The notes beneath the pieces were generated by a model. It was given only the letters and a program-made list of their open reading frames with translations, was not told where the DNA came from and did not search any database. A DNA stretch of 64,000 nt, taken from Apiospora phragmitis. Lineage: Eukaryota > Ascomycota > Sordariomycetes > Amphisphaeriales > Apiosporaceae. Positions 33,646 through 44,300 of this stretch are shown piece after piece. The DNA lies in contig JAQQWL010000005.1 of the NCBI GenBank assembly GCA_038363925.1, forward strand, positions 558,001 to 622,000, given 5' to 3'. Made by a program: the position numbers and the translations under genes. The stretch's first letter is position 1, and each line of letters starts with the position of its first letter.

Positions 33646-33653
33646 GTATATAG
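33646..33653 (-). promoter_or_regulatory. Candidate TATA box of the ferritin-like gene
   Basis: CTATATAC on the minus strand, about 70 bp upstream of the start codon at 33575. Confidence 0.45.
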
Positions 33654-33856
33654 TCCTCGCGGTATAGCCACAGTGTCTATTTCTGGACCGGTCAGCAGAG
33701 CAGAGTGGGCAAGCACCATGGGTACTGTAGCCGTATCGAATACATATGCCATAGCAGTGATGATAATTTTAGAATCCTATTTTTAGAGAGTTGGGCGAGA
33801 GTTGGGCTGGTTGCCTCCCATGTTTTCTATGCCACCTTGTAGTACTACATCCAGGC

Positions 33857-33865
33857 CTATATAAG
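33857..33865 (+). promoter_or_regulatory. Candidate TATA box of the cupredoxin gene
   Basis: CTATATAAG lies 55 bp upstream of the ATG at 33920, at a typical spacing for a strongly expressed fungal secreted-protein gene. Confidence 0.5.
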
Positions 33866-33919
33866 CGCAGCCGCCTTCCTGACCAGCAGCTTCACCAATC
33901 CAATCCTCACAACGCCAAT

Positions 33920-34674
33920 ATGAAGAATAATCTATTCGGGCTGGCTATATTTACTGCGCATGGACTATGCGCAGAGAATCTTTTCGATGTCCAATAGTGT
34001 GTACAGCAGCCTTCGGCGGGGCTCCCCGCGATGCTGTCAGAACCCGCCGCGCCTTCTGCTTCGGCAGGGCATTCCAGCCCACACGTCACACCATCCGGCA
34101 CAGCATCCGTTCAACATCCGGCTACGGCTACAGTTGTTGATACCCTTACCTTCACGGTCACCACGACCAGATCCGTTGATCCCCCCAACGCCACGACTGA
34201 TCGGCCCTCGGCCACCCACGTGGTCTTGATTAACGCTGACGGGGCCGAACTGTTCCAACCTCCCTGGATCAGCGCTGCCCATGGTGATGTGGTCCGTTTT
34301 GAGCTTCGTGGCCGGAAGCTCGCTATTGTGCAATCGTCAGGCCAAGATCCATATCGACCAAACGGCCAATTCGACTCCCGCTCGCAGGGCCACAGCGACC
34401 GAGGCGTTTATGTCAACTACACGGTCGGGGACCTCGCACCTACATATTTCTACGGGTAAAAAGCTGAAACGCTACCTGGCGGCTGACTCTTACTAACAAA
34501 CCGGTGTGCAGCATACTCGCCGATGAGCCGCAGGGCTGCCATGCAGGCTTGCGTTTCACGATCAACCCTGGGGACGACGTCCAACGCTCCCACCAAGCCA
34601 GCCAGAAGACATACGAGGAGACTAACTCCTCCTGGAACACGACTGGCGGCACCTGGCGGAGAATCCGGAGGTGA
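33920..34674 (+). pseudogene. Secreted cupredoxin-like protein with one early nonsense codon
   Basis: Start ATG 33920-33922 gives a signal peptide (MKNNLFGLAIFTAHGLCA). The same frame meets TAG at 33995-33997 and then continues open to 34455. A 56-bp intron (34456-34511, branch TACTAAC) joins a second exon ending with TGA at 34672-34674. After a Ser/Thr/Pro-rich linker the cupredoxin fold is visible: THVVLINADGAE, ISAAHGDVVRFELRG, a GQFDS segment, VGDLAPTYFY and then GCHAGLRFTINPGDD (His with neighbouring Cys). The usual Cys after the Tyr-Phe-Tyr strand is absent in the spliced reading, so copper binding would be doubtful even without the stop. The single stop fits RIP. Confidence 0.75.
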
Positions 34675-34854
34675 CTTAGTAGCGGGCGAGGACACGAAAT
34701 GTAGCTAGAGCTCGTAGACTTTCTTCCGGTTGTGCCGATAATACAGCTGTCAACCCCATGGGAAAATACGCTACGCGGTGGATTTCGTATATTGATAGGA
34801 ACTTTTCTATGCACGCTGTCAAGGTTGTCTCGGCGCTGTAGTAAACCAAGGACG

Positions 34855-36560
34855 GGTTCGTAGGCAAGTGGGGTGCGTCGTCGAGGAAAGTTGCCAAGAC
34901 TGCTGTCATCGAAGGGAATGGGGATCGAGAATGTCATTATCGAGGGGAGCATAAGCAAGTGGGGTGTTTCAGTGCTGAGCATATCGTCAAGGGAGCCGCC
35001 GATGGGTGTATCAACGAGGCGAATTCGGTCGAGTGGGATGCCACCAAGACAAGCTTCGTCGAGGAGTGTTCAAGAATGCTGTCATCAACGGGAATGGGAT
35101 CGAGCAAACTATAATCAACTAGAGTGCCATCAAGGGGATCGTGAGCAAGTGAGCTGTCACCGGGGCGCGTATGCAAGTGGGGTGTCATCAACTAGGGTGT
35201 TGCAGCAACGAGAGTGCTGCCATCGAATGGCTGTCATCGAGGGTGCCGTATGGGGAACGTAAGTAAGTGGGGTGTTCATCAGATGGCGTCGTGCAGGATA
35301 CCTTCCATGGGAGTGCCGTGTGGGGGCGTAAGCAAGTGGGGCGTCATCGAGCGCAATATCGTCGAAGGGAGCATTGCAGTCCCCTGTTTGCTGTCATCAA
35401 GGAGAGTTACCGAACGGAGGGAGTGTGGGTAGTGTCATCGAGGGGGTGTAATCAGAGAGGGCATAATCAGAGAGGGCATAATCAGAGGGGGAGCGGTTAA
35501 GAGTATAACCAAATGGCTAGCGTCGATAAGTGTGTAATCAAGGGAGTTTCATCGAAGGAGTTTCCCCGAGAGCGTAAGCAAGTGGGGGTGAGTCTGCAGT
35601 ACCGGGAGTGCTGCCATCAAGAGTGCCTTCATTAAGGGGAACGCCATCAGGTGAGGTGCCACCGAGGGGAGCGCCAGCGAGGAGACGGTCGTCGATGGAG
35701 TGCCGGAGCACCGAGAGTGTCGTCGGCGAAGGGCTGTCATCAAGGAGTGCCATCAAGGGAGTGACATCGAGTGTAAGCAAGAGTGGTACGTACCGCAGCA
35801 CCGAGAGTACTATCTTGAAGTGAGCCGTCATCGCGGGGAATATCAACTAGGGAAATGTCACCGAATGTCTGTCACCGAGGGGGTGTTGTTGAGGTAGCCT
35901 GACCATGAAGGCTGTTGTCGACGGGAGTTCCAAGTGAGTGTGATCAAGGGAGTTTCGTCAAGGAAAGCGTAAGCAAGTGGGGCACGTACCGGGCACCGAG
36001 AGCGCCGTCATCGGAAATGTCATCAAGTTGGGTGTCATCAAAGAGAATCCCGTCGGGGGGATGTCGTCGAGGAAAGTATCATCGCAAAGCCATCACCCAG
36101 TAGAGGAATGTCGATGGAAAGAAGCGTAGGTAGTGTCATCAAAAAGCGTGATTCAGTGGGTATCATGGAAGGGGGCGTAATCAAAAAGGGCGTAGTCAAC
36201 GGAAGTCTAATCAGGGAAGTTTGACTAAGTGAAGTGTAATCGAAAAGGCTGTCATCGAAGGGTGATTCGAGGGATTGCCATCTAGGGCCGTAATCAAGGA
36301 AATGCAAGCCAGTAGGGTAATGCAGCAGTGAGTGTTGCCATTGAAGGCGGTTATCAAGTGTGGCTGTCATCAAAGAAAGCAAGGGTGGTGTAATCAAAAA
36401 GGCTGTCATCGAGCAGTACGTAATCAAAGCCGCTGTTATCAAAGCCGGGGTTATCAAGAATTCCGTCATCAAAAGAAGGTCGTCCAGATGGGTGTCATCA
36501 AGAATGATGAGGGGAGGAAGGATGCCAAAGGGGTACAGTCGAATTCGATATGTATCGGTT
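34855..36560 (+). repeat. Degenerate low-complexity tandem repeat region, ~1.7 kb
   Basis: Short units built on GTGTCATCAAGGGAG and GCAAGTGGGGTGTCATC recur dozens of times with variable spacing. Examples lie near 34955, 35170, 35265, 35330, 35578 and 35970. A local 14-bp unit GGCATAATCAGAGA is tandem at about 35459-35500. The minus strand translates to repetitive DDTPL/ITPPL-like text with long open frames (205 codons at 36038-36655). I cannot tell whether this is an expressed repeat protein or decayed satellite DNA. Confidence 0.75.
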
Positions 36561-37357
36561 TTCGCGTCCAAGTCAAACTGTTTCTCAGAGTTGAGCACAT
36601 CACTGCCTTGGTGCTGACAACTACTTTGCGAGATAAGCTTGGTATTTAGGCCCATAAAAGATATGCACTAAGTAAGCAGATGCCATGAAAGAACGAATGC
36701 CCGGCTTGCTCAACTCAGTACGTGCTTTCTATGAGCCAAAAGCATCACACGTATCGGGTAACGTATCTGTTAGCACCCGGGTAGAAGTGCAGTCAAATTT
36801 GATGATAATTCGGTTGTACGTATACCAAAAAAGACGTGCGAAGAAACGAGAAGGAGAAATGTCAGCACAGGGAGCTGCTGTGGAAAATGGCTCGTCAAGA
36901 TGGCATGGTCAGGAGGGTTGCCATCAAGAGAACGTCCTCTAGAGGAAACTAGAGAGGTCGGGAGCACTGTCGCCGAGTAGACCGTTACCACAATGCCAGC
37001 CATGAGTGAGATGTTATCGATATGGAGACCTTTGTCGAAAGGTAGGAAATCTCTAGCGATGCGCGAGATTGATCTAGAGAGATCTGCAATGGGGTGCCAC
37101 CTCGGCATGCCTGGTCAGTCTGCACGGATCTCTTGGTTTTTGCCAGCGGCCCCTGTCAGAGATAACAAGGATCTGGTGCCGAACCAGCCCCTGCAAACGT
37201 TTACAACTTTCGTATACGGCGGAAATTTTGCCGGAGTCGAGCGGCACTGGAGGCCAGGGAAACACTCATATCATAGCCCCGCCCGGAGCAGCTTGCATGC
37301 ATCTACTATTACTAGAAAGGGCAGGGCCTGTCGTCACCACCAAGAAATTAGCCTATA
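36561..37357. other. No gene recognised
   Basis: Frames of at most 154 codons (36993-37457 plus) run across into the MITE and have no recognisable motifs. Confidence 0.4.
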
Positions 37358-37551
37358 CCGTATTCTGTCAATAGATTCGCCGGTTGGGCCACTTTTCTTA
37401 TGTCCTAACGGAGCTCCTATTGGCTCAGAAGGCTCGCTTTTCAATTTAAATGGATAGAATCACCTTTTGGCTTGCTACTCCACGAGAGTTGACCAATCAG
37501 CGCTTATACAATAAAAGTGGTCCAACCGGCGAATCTATTAAGAGAATACGG
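37358..37551. mobile_element. 194-bp MITE with ~39-bp TIRs and TA duplications
   Basis: The ends CCGTATTCTGTCAATAGATT (37358) and the reverse complement at 37513-37551 match over about 39 bp with three differences. They also share GCCGGTTGG.CCACTTTT. Both ends are flanked by TA (37356-37357 and 37552-37553). The ~116-bp core is non-coding. Size, long TIRs and TA duplication identify a Tc1/mariner/pogo-type MITE. Confidence 0.9.
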
Positions 37552-37694
37552 TAGCCGGCGGCCATCCAACTTCCAAATAGATTTGTGGAAATAAGATAGG
37601 TCACGTACAGGCATCTGCTATCATAGCGCTAGGAACCGATCTCGAAACATCAATACCACCCTAACCACAATGCTGCGGGGCCTAGCTAAGCGGC

Positions 37695-38085
37695 CGAATG
37701 GCAGGTAGAACACCGTCCCGACGGGACGGTACGCCCCGCTAGCCTTGCATTCGCGCGCTTGACTAAGACGGCACTGACCAACGCACCCCCATGTCCGCCG
37801 AATGGTAAATGAGTCTTCGGGTGAAGGGAGCTACTAGCTTGTCCTCTCGTGGGCTGATTAGCAAGATAACCTAGATTACAATAAGGCACAGCGCCGAGCA
37901 TGCAAACCCAACTGGGCAATAGCTGAGAAGCGTCCCGATGGGATGGTACGCTTCGCTAGCCTCGCATTGGCGCCAGGTAAGACGCTGTACTACTCACGTC
38001 CAACGGGCCGATTCGCCAGTCAATCTAAACTACAACCAGACACATGCCGAGCCATGAAAGCCTGTCTGGTGGCCTGATTTCGATC
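37695..38085. repeat. Diverged tandem duplication (~220 bp units) with palindromic cores
   Basis: Unit 1 (from ~37697) has CGTCCCGACGGGACGGTACG, CTAGCCTTGCATT and then CTAGATTACAATAAGGCAC. Unit 2 (from ~37928) has CGTCCCGATGGGATGGTACG, CTAGCCTCGCATT and CTAAACTACAACCAGACAC. The unit-1 core CGTCCCGACGGGACG is a perfect palindrome. No coding sequence is evident. Confidence 0.65.
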
Positions 38086-38303
38086 TTGAGCGAACAATCG
38101 TACGAGGTCCCTGAGTTGGGCTTATTTGAGCATCGCCGTTGGTCAGAAAGAACGACCTTGCCCCCACGGCACACATGAGTATAGCTGTATAGCTAGGGGC
38201 CACCAGGTCCCGGTCGGCGGTGCCCCGCTTGGCGAATGGCTCATATATTGGCTAGCGTATAATCCCCACCAACATGAATTTGGACTCCAACCAGTCACTA
38301 AGT

Positions 38304-39050
38304 CTACTCCAAAACTCCACTGTGCCACAGATTAATGTACTCCGCCATCGTCCTTGCCGAGCTGAGACGGGGGGGTTCCTGCAGATGAAAGAACTTGCGG
38401 TCGAAGCCCAGGTCGAATGAGATGAATGCCTCTTCCCTCCCGTCGTCACGAGGCATTCTTTTTCTCGGGTCGGCAAACAAGAACAGACCGGCTTTCGGGT
38501 CCTGGGCCGCGCGCTGGAGGTATCGCGAGTGGGCCAGCGCAAATGATGGTCTCTCCTCTAGCAGCGACGCATGCGTTTCCGGGCTAATCTGTCCCTCTGC
38601 TAGCGCTCGCATCGCCATAGACACGGCCCACTCCTGCAGAGGCAGCTGGGGGACGCCATCCGCGAAGGCGACATCCATGAAACGGCCACTCGGCATCCGC
38701 TCGCCCTGGGCCTGGTGCAGGTCCTGGAGTATGTCCATGATACGGTTTCGCACCGACACCATGTGGTCTTTGTCTGCCTCCAGGTAGAACTGCGCCCACG
38801 CTGCCGCGTCCTCTGTCTGGTTCACGCGGAGGGACCGATGATTCGCGCTGCCGCGGAGCACCATGTCGAAAATCTCTGGTCGCCTTGTCGATAGGCCCCG
38901 GCGAGGTTCGCACAGCGTTGGCGCCGGCGCAGGATATGCCGCAGGCCTGTAAATGGTAGACACAGCTGGCGCGCCTTCCTTCCCGTCGCGAGCGGCCCTG
39001 CTAGAGGCGAGACGATCAGCTTCGGCCCATCGCACCATGAAGCGGCGCAC
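38304..39050 (-). CDS. Hypothetical protein, 248 aa
   Basis: Intact frame with normal amino-acid composition. Helical segments include EDAAAWAQFYLEADKDHM, VRNRIMDILQDLHQAQGE and LQEWAVSMAMRALAEGQ, followed by ETHASLLEERPSFALAHSRY. The C-terminal part has FISFDLGFDRKFFHL. I do not recognise a family. It lies head-to-head with the 2EXR gene (about 310 bp between starts). It shows no RIP damage, so it may still be functional. Confidence 0.55.
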   Translation of the reverse strand: MRRFMVRWAEADRLASSRAARDGKEGAPAVSTIYRPAAYPAPAPTLCEPRRGLSTRRPEIFDMVLRGSANHRSLRVNQTEDAAAWAQFYLEADKDHMVSVRNRIMDILQDLHQAQGERMPSGRFMDVAFADGVPQLPLQEWAVSMAMRALAEGQISPETHASLLEERPSFALAHSRYLQRAAQDPKAGLFLFADPRKRMPRDDGREEAFISFDLGFDRKFFHLQEPPRLSSARTMAEYINLWHSGVLE

Positions 39051-39360
39051 TCACTCGTATTCGAAGACATCCAGCGTAGAGACGCTAGACGACAGCGTAG
39101 TAACACTAGACATTGCAATGCTTGCCAGCGTCAGGAATTTGGGCGCGGTAATCCTAGATTGGAATTCTATGCATAGAGGAGGTGGCAAGTGGGCGATATA
39201 TCCATCACGAGCAACCGCCCCACTCCCTTAGCAGGGCTGACCCTGCCGCGGAGCTTCGGCTTCAGCTTGTCAGCGGTCAGCGTCTTCCCACGTACTTAGG
39301 GCGGCCGAAGCTAGCGTCGGCCCCCGGTCTGATTGCTACATCTCTCGCGGCAGGGTAGCG

Positions 39361-40020
39361 ATGAGGGCATTCGAAATCCGAAGACTGCCCCTGGAGATCC
39401 AGGATGAAGTCTGGTCCTGGGCTCTGCCCGCGCCGAGGGTTCTTTGGCTCATTCGAGCCCACGACGACAACTGGCGATGGTGCGCATCCCAGGAGCCGGT
39501 GCCAAGCCTGATGCATGTTGCTGCTCGACCTCGTCACATCTGCCTCCGATTCTACCAGAGGCTGGGGACGAGCACACCGATCTTCATCGACTACGAGCGC
39601 GACATTGTCCTGATGCATCCACTGGGCCCGAAGAAGACGCAGTCCTACATCCTCGACACAGCCCATACGACGGGCCTCCAAGTCGAGTCAGTTCGCCACC
39701 TAGGCCTCGTGGAAGCCGGCTGGCAGGCTCGCATCACGCAGCTTTCGGTATCGCATTTCGCGAATCTGCAGAGCCTCACCGTCTTCCTAAGCGACCGGGT
39801 TGGCCGCAGCTTCGAGTTCCTGGATGCAGAAGCTGCCGAGGGCGGCGAAGCCGTGCAGGTCATCAAGAACTACCTGGCGTATTCGTACTGGCTCCAGTCG
39901 GGCGGCGAGAGCTATGCCAGCTGCTACTCCGCCATATGGGCTGCGATGGACCAGATGGCAGTACGGTGCGCAAGGCCCGCAGGCATGCGCCCCATCTGTT
40001 CGGAAGGGGCATCCGGATAA
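39361..40020 (+). CDS. 2EXR-domain protein
   Basis: Intact single-exon frame of 219 residues. It opens with FEIRRLPLEIQDEVWSWALP then APRVLWL, the signature of the fungal 2EXR domain (named for its two E-x-R-type motifs, LPLEI...W..AL..PR). Next come VPSLMHVAARPRHICLRFYQ and IFIDYERDIVLM, also typical of the family (ancestor-residue check then F-D/Y-x-x-D). The family is large in filamentous ascomycetes and has no established biochemical function. Divergent to the 38.3-kb gene. Confidence 0.75.
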   Translation: MRAFEIRRLPLEIQDEVWSWALPAPRVLWLIRAHDDNWRWCASQEPVPSLMHVAARPRHICLRFYQRLGTSTPIFIDYERDIVLMHPLGPKKTQSYILDTAHTTGLQVESVRHLGLVEAGWQARITQLSVSHFANLQSLTVFLSDRVGRSFEFLDAEAAEGGEAVQVIKNYLAYSYWLQSGGESYASCYSAIWAAMDQMAVRCARPAGMRPICSEGASG

Positions 40021-40575
40021 GCTCGCCGTGGCAGGCAACTTGGCGGTTGCAAGCACCGAACATTGACCAGGGTCCCTAAGACAGGCGCACTTGCCTAAAG
40101 CGCTCAGGTGCATACCCCTGATTGGCTTACGGGCGCATTTCACTATCACGTGTACCTTGTTTCATGCGGCTTGGAGATTGCTTATTCGTAAGCGAGGGAG
40201 ACTCGTACGATTCAGCTCCACAGGAATCTTCACCCTGCATGTGGGGGCCCTGGTCCCAGCAGATCCCAAATAGCGGTACGGCGAATTTGACAGGGCTAGC
40301 GACCTTGGCAGCTACGTCGAATTTGGGCCTCTGTAGAGCGTGCGTATGTGTAAGCGACAGGTCAGCAATGACGATCTGTCCCGAACCCGCATCCCACCTT
40401 GTTGCGGAAACTCCCTGCTGAAGCTTCCGCTTCCTATCCTCCTTGCTGCTTCACGGCGGACGAGGAAATCGGCCCGTAATCGCTGCCAGCCAGTCATAAA
40501 TCCAGCAGAATAACCCAGCGTTCTTTGCAGCGACCAACGTACAGCATTTTCAGTTCAAATTTCTTGCTAATAGTT
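40021..40575. other. No gene recognised
   Basis: 3' flank of the 2EXR gene and leader of the next small frame. Nothing assignable. Confidence 0.4.
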
Positions 40576-40764
40576 ATGGCCTTTAAACGAAACGAGGTAG
40601 CATTGGGTGGAAGGGGACGAGACAACTCCGAGAGTGACCTGGAAGAGCTAGAGCGCCGTCTGCAAGCAGCAGAGGATAGAACGGAGAAGATCGGGGCCAT
40701 GCTAGGGCGGGTACTCCAGACTCTGGCAGACAGCTCGTACGCATCAACGCCTTCGGGGAATTGA
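40576..40764 (+). CDS. Small coiled-coil protein, 62 aa (possible)
   Basis: The ATG at 40576 starts MAFKRNEVALGGRG. The middle is a predicted short coiled coil, SDLEELERRLQAAEDRTEKI. The frame is also open upstream to 40525, but that part is unlike the rest. No family is recognised; it may be a gene fragment or an exon of a larger gene. Confidence 0.35.
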   Translation: MAFKRNEVALGGRGRDNSESDLEELERRLQAAEDRTEKIGAMLGRVLQTLADSSYASTPSGN

Positions 40765-41451
40765 CAGGAGCTAACGCGTTATCAGGGAAGAGGCAAGAGC
40801 ATGCATCGAACGACATCGCGATAGCAATGTACGTATCTAGGAAGTTGCATCCCACTCCTGCGTTAACAACAGGACAGGGAGGAATTGCTTGGTGATGCTC
40901 TGAAGGGCGGCGAGGACAAAGGTGATGGTGTGCGGTAAAACACCGTATGTGTTATCGGCAGATGACGGAGGGTCACTGCGTGGGTGGGGATCGATCGAGC
41001 AGGGAACTTGGATAGCTACTCTGGACTCGGTCCAAGCTACGTAGAGCGGGGCAGTCACACTAGGCCCGGGGCACCTATCCGGCGCCTCCATCCGCATAAT
41101 ATATCCTCTACTAGAAGCATGGTGTCGTCGCAATCTCGCTGATGGAGTGAAGCGTAACGTATCGTCAGTGCCCCGGACCGGTCTTGGTGCGGATCGAGCG
41201 CCCAGACCCGCCCTTGACCACAGGCCTAGCGCCAACAACACCTTGGGGCAAGTCAGCGTATCCACAGCGCTCTATGGTGTTGTCAGCGAATTGAAGGCGT
41301 CTATGCCGGCTAGATGCGTCCCTTGGCTCGGCCTTGCCAATATGGAACGGGCACCTAAAAAAAGGGGAAAATGCCACAACGCCGCCGTTCTCGTGGACAC
41401 TAGCACACCTCCATCCGCCCGCAAACCCACCCACGATTCCAGACCATCATT
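40765..41451. other. No confident gene
   Basis: A 142-codon minus frame (40837-41265) has no recognisable motif. Confidence 0.3.
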
Positions 41452-41730
41452 ATGGGTAACATCTTTTTTCCCGCTCCTAAGGCTGACAGCGGCAGCGACC
41501 AGACCGACCTAGTCGACGACGGAGAAAAGACGGCCTGTGCGTTGGCGGCTCTGGTGCATTTGTCGAAGGCGGATCTGGACGCCACGATAGTGAATTATTT
41601 GGAATCCGCAGCAACTTATATAGAAAGCGCCGCGGCGTTTTTGGGTAGCGTGTGCGCCGAATTTAAGAACCTGGCTAGGGCGTTAAAGGTTATGGAAAAC
41701 AAGGATAGGCAGGTAGGCGAGTCACTTTAG
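41452..41730 (+). CDS. Small hypothetical protein, probably 5' part of a RIP-truncated gene
   Basis: A 92-residue frame beginning MGNIFFPAP (an N-terminal Gly2 as in myristoylated proteins, suggestive only). It continues with two helical stretches, TACALAALVHLSKADLDATI and FLGSVCAEFKNLARALKVME. It ends at TAG. The same frame continues downstream through repeated TAG/TAA stops with still protein-like text to about 42290 (for example NIKNALDYLLKYPSVLPNNK and KGWIYMPDYVAHRKLN) in increasingly AT-rich DNA. A longer gene eroded by RIP is therefore likely. Confidence 0.45.
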   Translation: MGNIFFPAPKADSGSDQTDLVDDGEKTACALAALVHLSKADLDATIVNYLESAATYIESAAAFLGSVCAEFKNLARALKVMENKDRQVGESL

Positions 41731-42299
41731 CGGGAAGTCTTCCCACCTAGTAACTAGCTAGAAAGCCCTTAATTGAGGAATATTAAGAATGCCCTAGATT
41801 ATTTACTTAAATATCCGTCAGTTCTGCCCAATAATAAAATTGGGCCTAGCTAACGAGTCGTAGTATCCTTAACGCGACGGTGACGAGAAGCGGTTAATAA
41901 TTGGATATAGGAGATAGGACAGGTATTAGGACGACGTGGGGGTAAAAGTTAGAAGGGATGGATTTATATGCCGGATTATGTAGCGCATCGGAAATTAAAT
42001 TAATTAAGAATCTAGTAACGATATAGACTACGCGATACGGCGCTATTTATAATAGTTTTATAATAATATCTTCTATTTATAACGAATTACTAGGGGACGT
42101 AAAGTAGACTTATATACCTTTATAAGGCTATCGTGGCTAGCTATTACCACGGAACGCTTACCTAGGATCTATTATAGCCTAAACGTCTTAAGTAGGGGCC
42201 CTCTATCCTCGCTTTCGCGGAACATGTCTTTAGGTACGCTCCTTATAACCTGCGTTAGTTTGTCCCGGATATATGTGTCTAGGTTATGGCCTTGTGGCG

Positions 42300-43249
42300 A
42301 TAAACCTAAAGGGCCGGTGGAATCCAGACCAGCTGATCGCAAGGTGCAGAACTACTAGTCTCGGGTGCTAACTCGGTAGAACCTGGCAATCTTGCATTCC
42401 TTTTGCGACCGATCCGACGTGAAGACGTTCCTCGCCATTTTCCTCCTCCACTCGTCGGGAACGTGTTCGTCCACGTCAGCGAGGAAGTGGTTGGATACTG
42501 TGCGAAACTCACTGCACTAGCATGCCTCAAACCAATTAATAGGCGTCAGTATGTCACCTTCCAGTTATTCAGCCATTTACCATTCCGATTAGAATTTTCA
42601 GATTGGAGGCATCCGGCGACCCTACAATCACGAATGTCTTGCCTTACCTGCTTCAATGGTTTGAGGGTGTACGCAGATGATTCATATATCATAAGGGTAT
42701 ACATACGTTTGCGTCAGAATCGAAAAAAGAAAAAAGAAAAAAAAAGAATACGTTTGCGTCAACAGTACATATGTGATACTAACTTGCATAATCCTAAGAA
42801 AATGATATATTTTAAAGCCCTATGTAATAACGTTCCTTATGTCCAATAATTTACTTATCACTTCACAACTTTGTGAAAGAAGCCAACTTTCTTGGATGGA
42901 GTTTGACATGATGGTTTTAAATCGTAATAACCTGAAGAACAATACGTCGAATACAGTGTTAAAATGCACGGCCAAGAAGCAAACTCTTTAAAATTGGCCT
43001 CCTGGTTATATACAATGTTTGAAGATGAGATATACAATATACATACCTTTGCGGTATGTGGATCTATTTGTGTCAGAAACCGCACACCCCCTTTATGATT
43101 GTTAACCACGAAGACCCATCAGTATTTTAACATGGAATGGCAAGATAGATAACATGTCCGCCATTAACTAGTCCTTTCTAGTAAAGGGTCTAGTTATGCT
43201 TTCAGAATTCAATGCTGCTTACATTCAGACTGCAGTTAATTTAATAAAC
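42300..43249. other. No gene recognised; A-rich microsatellite
   Basis: A purine-rich run (GAAAAAAGAAAAAAG, 42721-42748) lies between two copies of CGTTTGCGTCA. Other frames are short. Confidence 0.4.
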
Positions 43250-43620
43250 GAGTTTTCGTAGGTTGGATTCCAATTCCGTCGGTAGCGACCCTTCTTCCAT
43301 GTATTCACAGAGAGCTTTAATCATGAGCTCCATTTGAACAGGGCTCGCACATATTACCAAAGTTGGCCCTTTCCGAATGATTGGGGCTTCTGTAAGTTCT
43401 TCTCGCTTTCGACGGATATGAAGTGTCCCTATTAAATGAATGAGTATCCGCAGCCAGGTTTGATGTATACATCAAGCACCATTTTAACTGTACCTTTGTC
43501 TCCTATTGATTGGCTTTTTCGAGGGGTGAGGTTTAAGGCGATCTGCTCCTCTGTCAAATGGGAATTATACATGACAGGCACAAAGTCTAGGTTGTTTCTA
43601 TAATGGAACAGAGATTGCTA
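43250..43620 (-). pseudogene. Uncharacterised coding remnant
   Basis: The minus strand reads protein-like text in two frames. The first has FVPVMYNSHLTEEQIALNLT (about 43585-43520). After a frame change near 43450 comes LHIRRKREELTEAPIIRKGP, followed by PTLVICASPVQMELMIKAL and a short acidic tail ending at TAA near 43240. The frame change may be an indel or a missed intron. I do not recognise the family. Confidence 0.35.
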
Positions 43621-43982
43621 TGTGCCAAGCGAGTAGATAGTATCGTGTCGATGCTTCAAAAGATTATCAGCTTTGGTAGGCGCTGACACGCTCATTGGAA
43701 TCCGTAAGCGATATTAATATACATAGCCTACTGGTAAACAATTCGGTAACAAATTCGGCGCAGTGCTATACGAGAAGAATGCGTTAGCAATTACATATTA
43801 TAAGCGAACAGCTCATATCCGACTACAGATATAGGTATTCATTATATTTATATACGGTAGTCCTGAACCACCTGGCTCATATTTCCTACTTTTTTAGATT
43901 ACAATAGCATTATTCTTCTAGCACTAGAAGCTTATATTGGTATATCTACGTTCTATTTTAGAAATCTATCCTAAGCTCAAAA

Positions 43983-44300
43983 ATGCTTTTCGATTTTGTT
44001 TCAAACACAGTGCTTATTACTTTTCTATTATCAATCATATTTGCTAGCTTGCGTCGATCGATAGGTCAAAAGCTGCAAACACACCTTATTCCGAATCGTA
44101 TCATCACTTATATCGCCATTGTTATCTTGTTAGTAGGTGAGCTGGCCATGGACCGTCTCGTCGTGTTTGCAAGGGCGAGCTACTACTTCGCGAATGACCA
44201 ACTGACTACCGGATACCCGCTTGGAGACCTGTCGCAGGATGTCACCGTTGGAGCTAGTAGGAACAAGGCAAGCCAGGTAGCAAGCGAGAGTCAAGACTAG
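43983..44300 (+). CDS. Small putative membrane protein, 105 aa
   Basis: Two hydrophobic segments (residues about 7-24 TVLITFLLSIIFASL and 40-56 IITYIAIVILLVGELAM) precede a polar tail. Size and leader context (CTAAGCTCAAAAATGC before the start) recall the 261-aa family, but sequence similarity is too weak to claim homology. It may be spurious. Confidence 0.3.
   Translation: MLFDFVSNTVLITFLLSIIFASLRRSIGQKLQTHLIPNRIITYIAIVILLVGELAMDRLVVFARASYYFANDQLTTGYPLGDLSQDVTVGASRNKASQVASESQD

Noticed and set aside
43983..44300. Assignment of this ORF to the 261-aa membrane family
   Set aside because: Similar hydrophobic layout and leader, but no convincing residue alignment. Kept only as a low-confidence ORF.
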